Part shown: positions 26,383 to 36,675 of the stretch, piece after piece
Layout of the letters: each line of letters opens with the position of its first letter
How positions within the stretch are numbered: the stretch's first letter is position 1
From: Caballeronia arationis
GTDB taxonomy: Bacteria; Pseudomonadota; Gammaproteobacteria; Burkholderiales; Burkholderiaceae
Assembly (NCBI RefSeq): GCF_001544975.2
Contig: NZ_FCOG02000017.1
Coordinates: forward strand, 1 to 64,000
DNA: 64,000 nucleotides
Reading direction: 5' to 3'
The notes under the pieces: model-generated
What the model was told of the DNA's origin: nothing
The model's input: only the letters and a program-made list of their open reading frames with translations
Databases searched by the model: none
Program-made: the position numbers and the translations under genes

Positions 26383-28074
26383 CTACTCGGCAAACACCTT
26401 TCGCGTCGGCGTATGCGTACGTTGCCGCGTCTCCCAACCCTCGGCCAGGCCCACATCCGCTTCTGACGCTGGCAACATGGGGACCGCGCGGAGCAGGTCG
26501 GACGCACGTTCTGCGAGCATGATCGTGGGCGCGTTCAGATTGCCATTGGGTTCGGTCGGGAATACGGATGAGTCGATGACTCGCAAGCCTTCCATGCCAC
26601 GAACCCGCAACTCGGAATCGACGACGGCCATGTCATCTTCCCCCATGCGGCACGAACCACACGGATGCATCGTGCTTTCCAGGTTCGCCCTGACAAAGGC
26701 GTCGATTTGCTCGTCCGTCTGCACGTGCGGCCCAGGAGCGAGTTCGGCACCGCGAAAGCGGTCCATTGCAGGCTGACCGATGATTTCTCTCGTCAACCGG
26801 ACGCAGCGTCGAAAGCCCTCGCGGTCCTCTTCCCGGTCCAGATAGTTGAAGCGGAGTTCCGGGTGCATATAGGGATCAGCCGACGTCGCCCTGACGTAGC
26901 CCCGGCTCTTTGGCTTGTTCGGTCCGGTCAATACCATGAACCCGTGTCCCTTGAACGGCTTGTCGCCGTCGTAGCGCATGGCGGCGGGCAAGAAATGGAA
27001 TTGAATGTCAGGCCAGCGCAGACCCGCTTCGGACCGGATGAATCCACCGGCCTCAAAATGGTTGCTCGCGCCCAGACCATCCTTGAACAAGAGCCATCGC
27101 AGCCCGATCATGAACTTGCTGAACGGGTCCATTTTCGCGTTGAGTGTAACGGGCTCCTTGCAGGCATACTGAATATAGATCTCCGCATGATCCTGTAGGT
27201 TCTCGCCCACGCCGGGCAAATCATGCCTGACCTCGATCCCCGCTTTGCGCAGCACTTCTGCGGGGCCGATCCCGGAGCGTTGCAACAGATGAGGCGAACC
27301 GATAGGGCCGGAGGCGATCAATACTTCGGCACGGCATCGCACGACGTGCGTTTTTCCGCCCTGATCGTACTCGACCCCAACCGCGCGCTTGCCCTCGATA
27401 AGCACGCGGCGTGTCATTGCATTCGTTACCACGGTCAGATTGGGCCGTTTCATCGCGGGGCGCAGGTAGGCATTAGCGGTAGACCAGCGCACACCATCCT
27501 TGACGGTCATATGCATGGCGCCAAAACCTTCCTGCATATGACCGTTGCAGTCTTCCGTCTTGATGTATCCGGCCTCTGCACCTGCCTCGACCCACGCGCC
27601 GTACAGCGGATTCGCCATGTTGTTGCCGTTGTTTGTGCACAGCGGGCCGGCCGCGCCCCGGTACTCGTCGCCTCCGAACTTGTAGGTCTCCGCGCGTCGG
27701 AAATACGGCAGACAGTTGCGATAGCCCCAGCCTCGCGCACCCAATTCCTCCCATTCGTCGAAATCGCAAGCGTGGCCGCGAATATAAACCAGGCCATTGA
27801 TCGACGACGACCCGCCCAGCACCTTGCCGCGCGGGCAGTGCAACTGGCGGCCATTCAGATGCGCCTCGGGGGCGGTCTTATAGCGCCAGTTGTACTTGGA
27901 CGTATTCATCGGCATCGAAAACGCGCTCGGCATCTGAATGATGACGCTGCGATCGCTTCCGCCGTATTCCAGCACCAGAACGCGGACCGCCGGGTCCTCG
28001 GTAAGCCGGTTAGCCAATACACACCCGGCCGATCCAGCGCCCACTATGATGTAATCGAATTGCTCGGTAGCCAT
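26383..28074 (-). CDS. GMC family FAD-dependent alcohol dehydrogenase (choline dehydrogenase-like)
   Basis: 563 residues. FAD motif [13 protein letters not shown] (12-24), GMC signature 1 ([21 protein letters not shown]), signature 2 around [18 protein letters not shown], catalytic His in [11 protein letters not shown], and the Asn pair position in [11 protein letters not shown] (His/Asn as in choline oxidase/BetA). It oxidises a primary alcohol to an aldehyde, for which the ALDH at 29774 is the natural follow-on enzyme. The C-terminal tail is about 15 residues longer than usual. ATG 28074 has AGGAAA upstream. Choline is possible, but no betI or betB-type context is present. Confidence 0.85.
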   Translation of the reverse strand: MATEQFDYIIVGAGSAGCVLANRLTEDPAVRVLVLEYGGSDRSVIIQMPSAFSMPMNTSKYNWRYKTAPEAHLNGRQLHCPRGKVLGGSSSINGLVYIRGHACDFDEWEELGARGWGYRNCLPYFRRAETYKFGGDEYRGAAGPLCTNNGNNMANPLYGAWVEAGAEAGYIKTEDCNGHMQEGFGAMHMTVKDGVRWSTANAYLRPAMKRPNLTVVTNAMTRRVLIEGKRAVGVEYDQGGKTHVVRCRAEVLIASGPIGSPHLLQRSGIGPAEVLRKAGIEVRHDLPGVGENLQDHAEIYIQYACKEPVTLNAKMDPFSKFMIGLRWLLFKDGLGASNHFEAGGFIRSEAGLRWPDIQFHFLPAAMRYDGDKPFKGHGFMVLTGPNKPKSRGYVRATSADPYMHPELRFNYLDREEDREGFRRCVRLTREIIGQPAMDRFRGAELAPGPHVQTDEQIDAFVRANLESTMHPCGSCRMGEDDMAVVDSELRVRGMEGLRVIDSSVFPTEPNGNLNAPTIMLAERASDLLRAVPMLPASEADVGLAEGWETRQRTHTPTRKVFAE

Positions 28075-28117
28075 GATATTTTCCTGCATGGTAGACCTTG
28101 ACTGGGTCGTCTGTGGA

Positions 28118-29644
28118 TCAGTAGCGACCTTTGTCGCCGGTGGTGTATTGCGGTGATGTCTTTTCGATAGCGGTGATGACAGACTCTTCGTACTTCAGAT
28201 CGAGCGAACGCGACAATGCGTAGTAAGCCAGGCCCGAGACGAACAAACCGACCAGCCACGCCAGATCAACGCTGCCCATCGCACGGGAAAGCGGCCCGAC
28301 ATACACCTCGTTAGTGCCGTCGAGCACGCAGAAGAACGGAATCATCGAGACGAAACCGATCACGTACGCAATTAGGCCGCGCGCGCCCCACTTTCCGTAC
28401 AGGTTGTTGTCAGGCAGGAAGAAGTGCGGAATGGCATAGCGACCCTTGCGAACGAAAAAGTAGTCCGTCAGATTGACGGCGGTCCACGGCACCAGGAAAT
28501 ACAGCATGACGACCAGGTAAATGTTCAGAACGGAGAGACCTTTACCCGAGCTATAGATGCTGAGGGCCACGCCGAGCTGAAGGATCACCACAAAAACAAT
28601 CGCCAGAATGCGAGTCCTGGGAGTCGGTCGTACCTTCCGGAATGAGTCAACCGCCGTGATGGTCGTCAGCTTTGCGCTATAGATGTTCATCGCGATGACC
28701 GGTAGAAACGCCAGAATCGTGACGCCAACCACAACGCTACCCATCCCGGGTGCGAGATCGCTACCCACCTGATTCAATGCGACCAGCACATCGGTCGCAT
28801 GAAGATGGTCCGCCAGCCAGCCACCAATCGCGATCATCCATGCCCCCGACAGCGATGCACCGAGGAACACGGCCGCAATCAGTTTGCCGCTCGGCGTGTT
28901 TTTCGGCAGGTAGCGCGAATAGTCGGATACATAGGGTGCGTAGGCGATGTTGTAGCTGGCGGCTGCGGCGAACTGCGCAATGAAAGCGATCCAGCCGAAG
29001 CCCAGCGGTGGCGTCGGCGCGGCCCCGGGCGAGACAGCGGCGAGCGGCACATCATGCACCCAATGCATCAGTACGGCCAGCGTGACGATTCCATAAAGGG
29101 GCAGCGAGAGATACAACGCCCATTTGAAGCTGCGGTGCATCCAGTCGTGCCCGAGAATCGCCAGAATCGAAGCCGGCAAGGTCACAGCCAGCGCCACCTT
29201 GAAGGGATCCCAGTTGAACAGTGCTTTGAGGCCCTGCATCATGAGCACGAGGTTGACGATGTTGAATCCGGCAAACACGAATAATGTCGCCAACAGGACG
29301 ATGATGACCCCGCGATAACCGAACTGCGCTCTCGACTGAATCATCTGCGGCAAGCCAAGGTGCGGTCCTTGCGATCCGTGAAAGGCCATGAACAAGGTGC
29401 CGAACATGATGCCCAGCGTGCCCGCTACAGTGGTCCACAGCGCGCTCAGTCCAATGCTGGGACCGACAAAGCCAATGGTCATGGTAAAGAACGTGAAGTT
29501 CCCCAAAAACCAGAACGGCCCTTGCCTCGACAATCTGTCTGTTCGCTCGTTATCCGGAATAAAGTCTATTGAATGTCCTTCGATGGCGCCGTGCTCAACC
29601 CCGGCTACGGTGCCCTTCACTGTTTCGTCTGCTGCTTGCATCAT
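28118..29644 (-). CDS. NCS1 family permease (purine/cytosine permease-like)
   Basis: 508 residues with about 12 membrane helices. The start [30 protein letters not shown] is typical of the NCS1 N-terminus (dozen residues before helix 1). It continues [20 protein letters not shown], then [17 protein letters not shown] for the helix-6 region. The family imports nucleobases, hydantoins, allantoin, cytosine and some guanidino compounds with H+ or Na+. It is 43 bp from the GMC gene and co-directional with the ALDH gene, which makes it the likely importer for that pathway. CAGGGGTAC precedes ATG 29644. Confidence 0.88.
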   Translation of the reverse strand: MMQAADETVKGTVAGVEHGAIEGHSIDFIPDNERTDRLSRQGPFWFLGNFTFFTMTIGFVGPSIGLSALWTTVAGTLGIMFGTLFMAFHGSQGPHLGLPQMIQSRAQFGYRGVIIVLLATLFVFAGFNIVNLVLMMQGLKALFNWDPFKVALAVTLPASILAILGHDWMHRSFKWALYLSLPLYGIVTLAVLMHWVHDVPLAAVSPGAAPTPPLGFGWIAFIAQFAAAASYNIAYAPYVSDYSRYLPKNTPSGKLIAAVFLGASLSGAWMIAIGGWLADHLHATDVLVALNQVGSDLAPGMGSVVVGVTILAFLPVIAMNIYSAKLTTITAVDSFRKVRPTPRTRILAIVFVVILQLGVALSIYSSGKGLSVLNIYLVVMLYFLVPWTAVNLTDYFFVRKGRYAIPHFFLPDNNLYGKWGARGLIAYVIGFVSMIPFFCVLDGTNEVYVGPLSRAMGSVDLAWLVGLFVSGLAYYALSRSLDLKYEESVITAIEKTSPQYTTGDKGRY

Positions 29645-29773
29645 GTACCCCTGACTCGAATGAGAGGTTGACGGAATGAGGATAGACCGATCACGCATGC
29701 CAGCTGCGTCGCCCGCTCGCTACGCAGCACCAGGCTCACGTTCGATTCGGACGCCGTCACCGGATTGGCTGCC

Positions 29774-31285
29774 TCAGTGCAGCGTGATCCAGACCGCCTT
29801 GCTTTCCATCAGATGATCGAGCTGTTCGGGACCCAGGTCTTTACCGAAGCCGGATTCCTTGAATCCACCGAATGGCATCGACGGGTCGATCGTGCTGTGC
29901 GCATTGACGTAGACCGTGCCGGCGCGCAATGCTGGAATCAGCCTGTGCACGCGGTTCAGGTCGTTGGAGTAAACCGCGGCCGCAAGTCCGTATGGCGAAT
30001 CATTCGCCAGCGAAAGCGCATCATTTATATCGTCAAACGGCGCAGTCACCAGTACCGGACCGAAGATCTCTTCGCGGACGATCTTCATTTCGCTGCGGCA
30101 ATGCGCAAAGATGGTCGGCTCCACGAAGTAGCCCAGCCGGTCCAGTACATGACCACCATGCACAACTTCTGCGCCTTCGCGCCGCCCAGCTTCAATATAG
30201 GATTCGACACGATCCTTCTGTAGCGCGGAAACAAGCGGGCTGATGAAACAATCCCGGTCGAGGCCGGGCGCGATCTTCATCGTGCGCGTGTGTTCGATCA
30301 ACGCGCCGATAAACTTGTCGTGTATGCCACGCTGGATATAGACGCGAGCGCCTGCATCGCACACCTGGCCGGAATTGAAGAAGATGCCGTTTGCTACGGC
30401 CTGGGCAGCCGCCTCGATGTCGGCGTCCTCCAGCACCAGCACCGGCGATTTTCCGCCCAGTTCGAGCGTGAGGCGTTTGATGCCGCCCACGGCCGCGTGC
30501 CCGACCGTGCGGCCCACTTCGGTGGAACCGGTGAACGTGATCTTGTCGATACCTGGATGGGCGGCCATTGCCGCGCCAATGTCGCGCCCTCGCCCCGTGA
30601 TGACGTTGACGACGCCGTCCGGGATCCCCGCCTCTTGCACCAGCTCCGCGAAGCGAAGCGTGGACAGCGACGTCAGCTCGGCCGGCTTGATGACGGTAGT
30701 GCAACCCGCGGCGAGCGCGGCCGCTACCTTCCACGCCATCGTTTGCAGCGGGAAGTTCCAGGGAACGATGACGCCGACGACACCGATCGGTTCCTTGCGC
30801 GTATAGGCAACATAATCGCCAGGCAGCGAGGGTTCTACCGTACGGCCGTGAAGCTTGGACGCCCATCCGGCAAAATAACGGAACGTGTCGATCGTGCCTT
30901 GAATGTCGACGTCACGCGCATTGACGACAGACTTGCCTACATCGATCGATTCGATCTCGGCCAATTCCGCTGCGTTCGCTTCGAGCAGGTCAGCCAGACG
31001 ATGGAGCAGCCGTTCGCGCTCAAGGGGCTTGAGTTTGCGCCACGGTCCCCCATCGAACTGTTTGCGGGCCGCTTCGACCGCGCGATCCAGATCGGCGGTG
31101 GTGCCGAGAGGAATGTGTGTGATTACGCCCGCGGTGGACGGTTCGAGCACCGCGCAGGACTCCCGGTCTCCTTGTGCAACCCAGGCACCGCCAATAAACA
31201 TCCTCTGCGGCCTGGTGAGAAAACGTTGCGTCTCTTCCCGGACACCGAATTTCTCCAGGTAGTTCTGTACGACCTTATCCATCAT
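29774..31285 (-). CDS. Aldehyde dehydrogenase
   Basis: 503 residues, complete. NAD-site PWNFPLQTM and FTGSTEVG, general base Glu275 in LELGGKSP and catalytic Cys309 in FFNSGQVCDAG are in the standard positions. The N-terminal YLEKFGVREETQ is longer than in BetB. It oxidises the aldehyde made by the GMC enzyme, or a gamma-aminobutyraldehyde-type compound if the pathway runs through the ureohydrolase at 32552. It is divergent from the LysR gene. Confidence 0.9.
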   Translation of the reverse strand: MMDKVVQNYLEKFGVREETQRFLTRPQRMFIGGAWVAQGDRESCAVLEPSTAGVITHIPLGTTADLDRAVEAARKQFDGGPWRKLKPLERERLLHRLADLLEANAAELAEIESIDVGKSVVNARDVDIQGTIDTFRYFAGWASKLHGRTVEPSLPGDYVAYTRKEPIGVVGVIVPWNFPLQTMAWKVAAALAAGCTTVIKPAELTSLSTLRFAELVQEAGIPDGVVNVITGRGRDIGAAMAAHPGIDKITFTGSTEVGRTVGHAAVGGIKRLTLELGGKSPVLVLEDADIEAAAQAVANGIFFNSGQVCDAGARVYIQRGIHDKFIGALIEHTRTMKIAPGLDRDCFISPLVSALQKDRVESYIEAGRREGAEVVHGGHVLDRLGYFVEPTIFAHCRSEMKIVREEIFGPVLVTAPFDDINDALSLANDSPYGLAAAVYSNDLNRVHRLIPALRAGTVYVNAHSTIDPSMPFGGFKESGFGKDLGPEQLDHLMESKAVWITLH

Positions 31286-31464
31286 TGTCTCCTGTGTTAC
31301 GGATTAACTGCTACATGGCCTCTGGTGAGCCAGTTTGAATCGGCGGAAGTCCGGTAGCTCACAAACCATCGGGCGCCACCGATATAAAGGCGCCTTGTGT
31401 CGGTGCAGCCTTTTGAGAGACTATGGACGACACGGCCGCGCGTAAAAATCACGTGGATCAGATG

Positions 31465-31484
31465 TTCATATCGGAAATATCGAA
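31465..31484. promoter_or_regulatory. LysR-type binding site candidate
   Basis: The sequence TTCATATCGGAAATATCGAA is an imperfect palindrome (TTC-ATAT ... ATAT-C-GAA) in the gap between the aldehyde dehydrogenase and the divergent LysR gene. It lies 28 bp upstream of the LysR start. LysR regulators usually bind such sites between themselves and a divergent target. The alternative is chance in an AT-richer leader. Confidence 0.35.
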
Positions 31485-31511
31485 GCAAATGGCGCAAAGG
31501 GAGGGACGACG

Positions 31512-32438
31512 GTGATTCAGTTGCAGGACGTGGACCTCAAGCTACTAAGGGTTTTCATGACGGTGGTGCGGTGCGGCGGTTTTTCCGCCGCCCAGGCGAC
31601 CCTGAACGTCAGTCAGTCGACCATCAGCGAGCAAATGACGACGCTCGAAACGCGCCTGGGGCTCAAGCTTTGCGAGCGGGGGCGCAGCGGCTTCCGTCTC
31701 ACAGAGCACGGCGTTGCGACTTACGAAGCGGCGCAGCGGTTGCAACTGGCGGTAGAGAACTTCTGTGTGGATACGGATGCGCTCAAGAAGTACATCTCAG
31801 GGAGGCTGTACCTCGGCATCATCGACAACACGGTGACCGACTCGGCTTCTCCCCTGCCGCAGGCACTGCGAGCTTTCGTGTCGAGGGGGCATGACGTGCA
31901 TCTGGATGTCTACGTCGGCACGCCTGCCGAGCTGGAAGAACGTGTGCTCGATGGCCGTCTGCACATCGCAGTCGGACATTTTCCGCTGCATGTACCAGGG
32001 CTCACCTACACCGACCTCTATCGCGAACCGGATGGTCTGTACTGCGGGAGCAGTCATGCGCTCGCAGGCATGTCGCCTGACGAGCCGGCGCTCGAACAGG
32101 CCATTGCCTCGAGCCGGGTCGTCGCGCGCGGCTATCTGCAGCAGCACGACCTGCGAATGCTCAGAGTCAGTAAGGCCGCAGCGACCGTGGACAACATCGA
32201 AGCGCAGGCCATTCTCATTCTGTCGGGCGCGTACATCGGGTTTCTGCCGATTCACTATGCTGCCCGATGGGTCGCGCGCGGCGAGATGCATCAGATATGC
32301 CCCGCTGAGTTCGGCTCCCAGTCGCCATTTTGCGCAGTCACGAGGCGCGCCGCTGTGCCCCCTACCATCCTGCAGGTATTCATGATGGACTTGATGGAAA
32401 GCTACCGTCTGGTCCAGAAGACAGCACACGCGGAGTAA
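31512..32438 (+). CDS. LysR family transcriptional regulator
   Basis: 308 residues. The N-terminal helix-turn-helix (LLRVFMTVVRCGGFSAAQATLNVSQSTISEQMTTLETRLG) is followed by a two-lobe effector domain. GTG at 31512 with GGGAGGG seven to eight bases upstream is the start. It is flanked by the divergent ALDH/NCS1/GMC genes and the convergent ureohydrolase gene, so it probably controls one or both. The effector would be a substrate of that pathway. Confidence 0.9.
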   Translation: MIQLQDVDLKLLRVFMTVVRCGGFSAAQATLNVSQSTISEQMTTLETRLGLKLCERGRSGFRLTEHGVATYEAAQRLQLAVENFCVDTDALKKYISGRLYLGIIDNTVTDSASPLPQALRAFVSRGHDVHLDVYVGTPAELEERVLDGRLHIAVGHFPLHVPGLTYTDLYREPDGLYCGSSHALAGMSPDEPALEQAIASSRVVARGYLQQHDLRMLRVSKAAATVDNIEAQAILILSGAYIGFLPIHYAARWVARGEMHQICPAEFGSQSPFCAVTRRAAVPPTILQVFMMDLMESYRLVQKTAHAE

Positions 32439-32502
32439 GGCAGATCATTGCGCGCAGAGGCGCCTGATCGACGGGGGTCGTGCAGGCCTTTTGCCACCAG
32501 TT

Positions 32503-32530
32503 GCGACTGGCGTCAAAGGAAGCCAGTCGC
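32503..32530. terminator. Inverted repeat between convergent genes, possible bidirectional terminator
   Basis: GCGACTGGC and GCCAGTCGC form a perfect 9-bp stem with a 10-base loop, between the end of the LysR gene (32438) and the end of the ureohydrolase gene (32552). No strong T run follows on either strand, so termination is inferred from position and stem strength. Confidence 0.5.
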
Positions 32531-32551
32531 GCTGCGCGAAGCGCCAGATAA

Positions 32552-33529
32552 CTAACGAGAGAGATGTCGTTTGACCTTACGTTGATGCATCACGCGGCCA
32601 ATCGTGTTCAGCAGCAATTGCGCCGCCAGGATCGAAGTTGAACCCGAATGGTCGTAGTCGGGCGCGACTTCCACGAGGTCGATGCCGATCACGTCACCCT
32701 GTTCCGCAAGGCCAGCGAACAGTTCGAGTCCTTCGTAATACAGCAGGCCGCCGTGGCTTGGCGTGCCGGTGCCGGGCGCAATCGACGGATCAAAGCCATC
32801 GATATCGATGGTCAGGTAATAGCGCACACCCTTCGGAATACGGTCCAGCACGCCCTGGATGCCGAGGCGCCGAAGGTCGCGCACCGAGATAATGTCCGAG
32901 CCCATCTCGCGTGCCTGTGCATAGCCTTCGCGTGCGGTAGACGACACGTTGCGGATACCGATTTGCGTCATGCCCGATACCACGCTTTTTTCCGCTGCGC
33001 GCCGCAGCGGATTGCCGTGGCCATGACGCACGCCATGGCGCTCGTCGACGAAATCAAGGTGGGCGTCGATATGGACGATATGAAACGGCTCCTGACCTTC
33101 GAACGCATTGATGCACGGGATGTTGATCGAGTGGTCGCCTCCCATCACCACCGGCAACGCGCCCGCCGCCAGGATCTTGCGCACGCCGTACTCGATATTG
33201 GCGTGACTCTTCTCCGTGTTGGTATGCACCATGTCCGCATCGCCGATATCGACCATGCGCACTTCGTCGCTGGGAAGATAAACGACGTCGTCTTCGAAAT
33301 CGTATGCACCACCGTGTCCGAAGGAGAACAGCGTCGACGCATCCCGAATCGAACGCGGACCAAACCGTGCGCCCGCTCGCCACTGCGTACCGCAGTCGAA
33401 AGGGGCGCCCATTACCGCGACGTCCGCGTCGATCTTGTCCCAGTCAAGACACAGCGGAGACTTCGCGAAGGTGCAGATTCCAACAAACGGCAAATTGAGC
33501 CGGCCGGTTTCGTAGCTGTTTTCAGACAT
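32552..33529 (-). CDS. Agmatinase/guanidinobutyrase-family ureohydrolase
   Basis: 325 residues, complete. All binuclear metal ligands of the arginase fold are visible: His133 in GGDHS, Asp155, His157 and Asp159 in IDAHLD, and Asp242/Asp244 in DIDGFDPSIAPGTGTP. It hydrolyses a guanidino group to urea and an amine. Substrates known in the family are agmatine, 4-guanidinobutyrate, 3-guanidinopropionate, proclavaminate and guanidine itself; sequence alone does not decide. The nearby NCS1 permease, ALDH and LysR support a guanidino-compound pathway. No urease or nickel hydrolase accessory genes are in the window. Confidence 0.88.
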   Translation of the reverse strand: MSENSYETGRLNLPFVGICTFAKSPLCLDWDKIDADVAVMGAPFDCGTQWRAGARFGPRSIRDASTLFSFGHGGAYDFEDDVVYLPSDEVRMVDIGDADMVHTNTEKSHANIEYGVRKILAAGALPVVMGGDHSINIPCINAFEGQEPFHIVHIDAHLDFVDERHGVRHGHGNPLRRAAEKSVVSGMTQIGIRNVSSTAREGYAQAREMGSDIISVRDLRRLGIQGVLDRIPKGVRYYLTIDIDGFDPSIAPGTGTPSHGGLLYYEGLELFAGLAEQGDVIGIDLVEVAPDYDHSGSTSILAAQLLLNTIGRVMHQRKVKRHLSR

Positions 33530-33954
33530 GATTGCCTTTAGTCCTGTTGCTGATTCAAATATGCGCGGCGCACAGTGCGCCCGCTTCTCTACTGCAAGCG
33601 TCGTCCGTTTTGACGGGCCAGCGCTGCATCTGGACAGAGTCTAGGCAAACAAATCCGGTGGAAAAATGCCAATGGTCCGATATACACATCGGGATAGTCC
33701 GAAGCGATTCCGGACGTCGGCCAGGGCACCGGGGCCGGCGGACGGAACCACTCCTTTCATCACAATACGAATAAGCAGAAACGATAGGATCATCACAAAT
33801 AGCGCTGCGATTGTCGCAATTCTCCCGTCAATCGCAGGCAGAATAGGGGTAAATGTTATTGACGCATCATTTGCCTGATGCGAAGATCACAAAACAGCGC
33901 GCGACCCGATCGCGAAGCATAAGAATTCGTCACGTCGACGAAGGAGACATCAGG
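33530..33954. promoter_or_regulatory. Divergent intergenic region with operator-like repeat at 33863-33882
   Basis: The 425-bp region separates the ureohydrolase from the sugar ABC operon. CGCATCA-N6-TGATGCG (33863-33882) is a perfect 7-bp inverted repeat that overlaps TTGACG (33859-33864), a possible -35 box, about 75 bp before the ATPase start. It fits a LacI- or GntR-type operator for the ABC operon. No regulator gene for it is adjacent. Nothing else in the region reads as a gene. Confidence 0.45.
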
Positions 33955-35562
33955 ATGAGTGAGCCGGTTGCGGTTGCGGCCTCTTCATCGCCCCGAGTGC
34001 CATTGATCCGCGTTACTGGCGTCACCAAGAAGTTCGGTGGCGTACAGGCGCTGCGAGGCGTGAATCTGGAAGTTCTGCCGGGCGAAGTGCATGCACTGCT
34101 CGGCGAAAACGGCGCGGGCAAATCCACCCTTATCAAGATACTGAGCGGCGTCCACGCGTATGACGAAGGCTCGATCGAAATCGCCGGCCAGAAGGTCGCG
34201 TTCGAATCGCCGGCGAAGTCGCGCGAGGCGGGCGTCGCTGTCGTCTATCAGGACCTGAGTCTCGTCGAATCGCTGTCGGTCGGCGCCAATCTGATGCTCG
34301 GGCGCGAGCCGCGCACGCGGCTTGGCTTCGTCAGACAGCGCGAACTGATGGCGCAGGTCAGCGCCTTTCTGCGCGAACATAATATTCCGCTCGATCCGCG
34401 CGTGCCCGTCGATTCGCTGCCGTTTGCGTACCGGCAGATGACGGAGATCTGCAAGGCGTTGATGGGCGACGTACGCGTGCTGATCCTCGACGAACCTACT
34501 TCCGCGCTAACGGGCGGCGAAGAACAGATTCTCTTCGACGCGATTCGCACAGTGACGGCGCGCGGCGTCGGTGTGATCTACGTGACGCACCGCCTGAACG
34601 AGGTGTTTCGCATTTCGCAGCGCGTGACCGTGTTTCGCGACGGGGCGAACGCCGGCCATTTCGCCACAGCCGAGACCGACATGAAGCAGCTCGTCGCGGC
34701 GATCGTCGGCCCGCGTCATGCGGCGATGCAGGCCAGACAGGAAACGGCGACCGGCACCGCAGCACAAACTGCGCTAAGCGCAGACGAAAAAACGGGCGCG
34801 CCTGTTGCACACAACGCGCCTGTGCTGAAGCTATCGAACGTGAGTAACGCACGTCTCTCCGGCGTGAGTTTCTCACTGCGCCACGGCGAAGTGCACGGCC
34901 TCGCAGGCCTGATCGGGAGCGGCCGCACGGAAATCCTGCTGACCATCTTCGGCCTGCTGCCGATTCACGAAGGCACGATCGATCTCGAGGGCCAGCCGCT
35001 CGCCGCGCGCCGTCCCGCAGACGCGATCCAGCGCGGCGTTGCGCTCGTGCCGGAAGACCGGCATCTGCAAGGGCTGGTGCTCGATCATTCGATCGAACGC
35101 AATCTGACCTTGCCGCGCCTGCCGCAGTTTTCGCGCGGAGGCTGGCTGCGTGCGCAAGCCGCCGCACAGCAGGCACGCATCGCGATGAAGCAGCTTTCCG
35201 TCAAGGCACCCGATGCGTCGACGCATGTGAAGTTTCTCTCCGGCGGCAACCAGCAGAAAGTCGTGTTCGCCAAATGGAATTATCCGCGGCCGAAGGTGTT
35301 GCTGCTCGATGAGCCGACGGTCGGCGTCGATGTCGGCGCGCGAGAAGAAATCTACGGCGTGGTGCACGACGCAGCGCGCGCGGGCACGGGCGTCGTTGTG
35401 GTGTCGTCGGATCTGGACGAACTGTTGCGGCTATGCGATCGCATTTCCATCGTGGTGACCGGCTCGATCGAACGAACCGTCGAGCGCGCGCAGCTTCGCC
35501 ACGCGGAAGAACTGCACCATCTCATTCAACTACCCCGGCCTATCGAAGAGTCTGCAACATGA
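33955..35562 (+). CDS. Sugar ABC transporter ATP-binding protein (RbsA/MglA type)
   Basis: 535 residues with two nucleotide-binding domains. Domain 1 has Walker A GENGAGKST and Walker B VLILDEPTSAL, with the unusual signature LPFAYRQMTEICKAL. Domain 2 has the degenerate Walker A GLIGSGRTE, typical of the sugar type, with signature LSGGNQQKVVFAKW and Walker B VLLLDEPTVGVDVG. It drives import through the permease whose ATG overlaps its stop (ATGA). AAGGAG precedes ATG 33955. A 25-residue Ala/Thr-rich linker region sits between the domains. Confidence 0.93.
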   Translation: MSEPVAVAASSSPRVPLIRVTGVTKKFGGVQALRGVNLEVLPGEVHALLGENGAGKSTLIKILSGVHAYDEGSIEIAGQKVAFESPAKSREAGVAVVYQDLSLVESLSVGANLMLGREPRTRLGFVRQRELMAQVSAFLREHNIPLDPRVPVDSLPFAYRQMTEICKALMGDVRVLILDEPTSALTGGEEQILFDAIRTVTARGVGVIYVTHRLNEVFRISQRVTVFRDGANAGHFATAETDMKQLVAAIVGPRHAAMQARQETATGTAAQTALSADEKTGAPVAHNAPVLKLSNVSNARLSGVSFSLRHGEVHGLAGLIGSGRTEILLTIFGLLPIHEGTIDLEGQPLAARRPADAIQRGVALVPEDRHLQGLVLDHSIERNLTLPRLPQFSRGGWLRAQAAAQQARIAMKQLSVKAPDASTHVKFLSGGNQQKVVFAKWNYPRPKVLLLDEPTVGVDVGAREEIYGVVHDAARAGTGVVVVSSDLDELLRLCDRISIVVTGSIERTVERAQLRHAEELHHLIQLPRPIEESAT

Positions 35563-36557
35563 ACGAGTCTGTTTCGCCATTGCCCGTCGAGCAACAGACC
35601 GCCCAGCGTCACGGACGCATGCGGCGCATTGCGCAGCTTCTGCTGCAGGGCGATCGCCCCTACATGCTGTATATCGCGTTTGCGATTCTGCTGGTGGTGT
35701 TCAGCTTTGCGTCGCCGTGGTTCCTGTCGATCGACAACTTCCTCAATATCGGGCGGCAAACGGCGCTTGTGTCGATCATCGCGACCGGCATGACCTTCGT
35801 GATCATTGCGCGGCAGATCGACCTTTCCGTGGGATCGACGCTGGCGCTGTCGGGCATGTCGGCGGCGCTCGCGATGTCGCACATCAACGATAGCTGGATC
35901 GTCGGCGCGATTGCGGGCATCGGAACGGGTGCGATCGTTGGCGCGATCAACGGCTTCGTCACGACGCGCCTAAACATTCCGTCGTTTCTCGTCACGCTCG
36001 GAAGTCTGAGCGCGGCGCGCGGTCTCGCGCTGATGGTCACGACGACGCGCCCCGAGATCATCACTAACGACAGGCTCATTGCGATTTTCGGGGAAGGCAA
36101 TATCGCGGGCGTGCCGGTGCCGATCCTGTGGACGCTGCTCGCCGTGATCGGCGGTATTCTGCTCTTGCACTATAGCGTGTTCGGACGGCAGATCTATGCG
36201 GCGGGCGGCAACCCGACGGCCGCGCTTTATTCGGGCATCAACATTCGCCGCGTGACGACGCTCGCTTTCGTGCTGACGGGCGTGCTTGCCGGTATCGCCG
36301 CGCTAGTGCTGTCCGCGCGTTCGCATGCGGCGCGCCCGGACGTCGTCCAGGGCATGGAACTCGACGTGATCGCGTCCGTCACGCTTGGCGGCTGCAGTCT
36401 GTTCGGGGGACGCGGCTTCATTCTTGGCACGCTGCTCGGCAGTCTCATCATCGGCACGCTGAACAACGGCCTCGTGCTGCTCGGTGTGAGTTCCTCGCTG
36501 CAACTCGTCATCAAGGGCGTCATCATCGTCGCGGCAGTCGCGTTCACCCGCAAGTAA
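35559..36557 (+). CDS. Sugar ABC transporter permease (RbsC type)
   Basis: 332 residues and about 8-10 membrane helices. NFLNIGRQTALVSIIATGMTFVIIARQIDLSVGS and YAAGGNPTAALYSGI with VTLGGCSLFGG are the standard RbsC/AraH motifs. It is translationally coupled to the ATPase by a 4-bp ATGA overlap, and an upstream in-frame extension is antisense-like and rejected. It forms the channel for a monosaccharide or polyol. Confidence 0.93.
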   Translation: MNESVSPLPVEQQTAQRHGRMRRIAQLLLQGDRPYMLYIAFAILLVVFSFASPWFLSIDNFLNIGRQTALVSIIATGMTFVIIARQIDLSVGSTLALSGMSAALAMSHINDSWIVGAIAGIGTGAIVGAINGFVTTRLNIPSFLVTLGSLSAARGLALMVTTTRPEIITNDRLIAIFGEGNIAGVPVPILWTLLAVIGGILLLHYSVFGRQIYAAGGNPTAALYSGINIRRVTTLAFVLTGVLAGIAALVLSARSHAARPDVVQGMELDVIASVTLGGCSLFGGRGFILGTLLGSLIIGTLNNGLVLLGVSSSLQLVIKGVIIVAAVAFTRK

Positions 36558-36675
36558 GCAGTTGGCGGTCAGAGTAAATGGGTCTCTCGCGCATGCGACG
36601 TTGCGCGGCAGGCCATGAAGGGCAATTCAAAAAACGGCAGGAGACGCAGTACATCACGACCAACGGAGGAAAATC

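Noticed and set aside
28044-28259. Short ORF between the GMC and permease genes
   Set aside because: It overlaps the ends of both and has no ribosome site; the 43-bp gap is simply intergenic.
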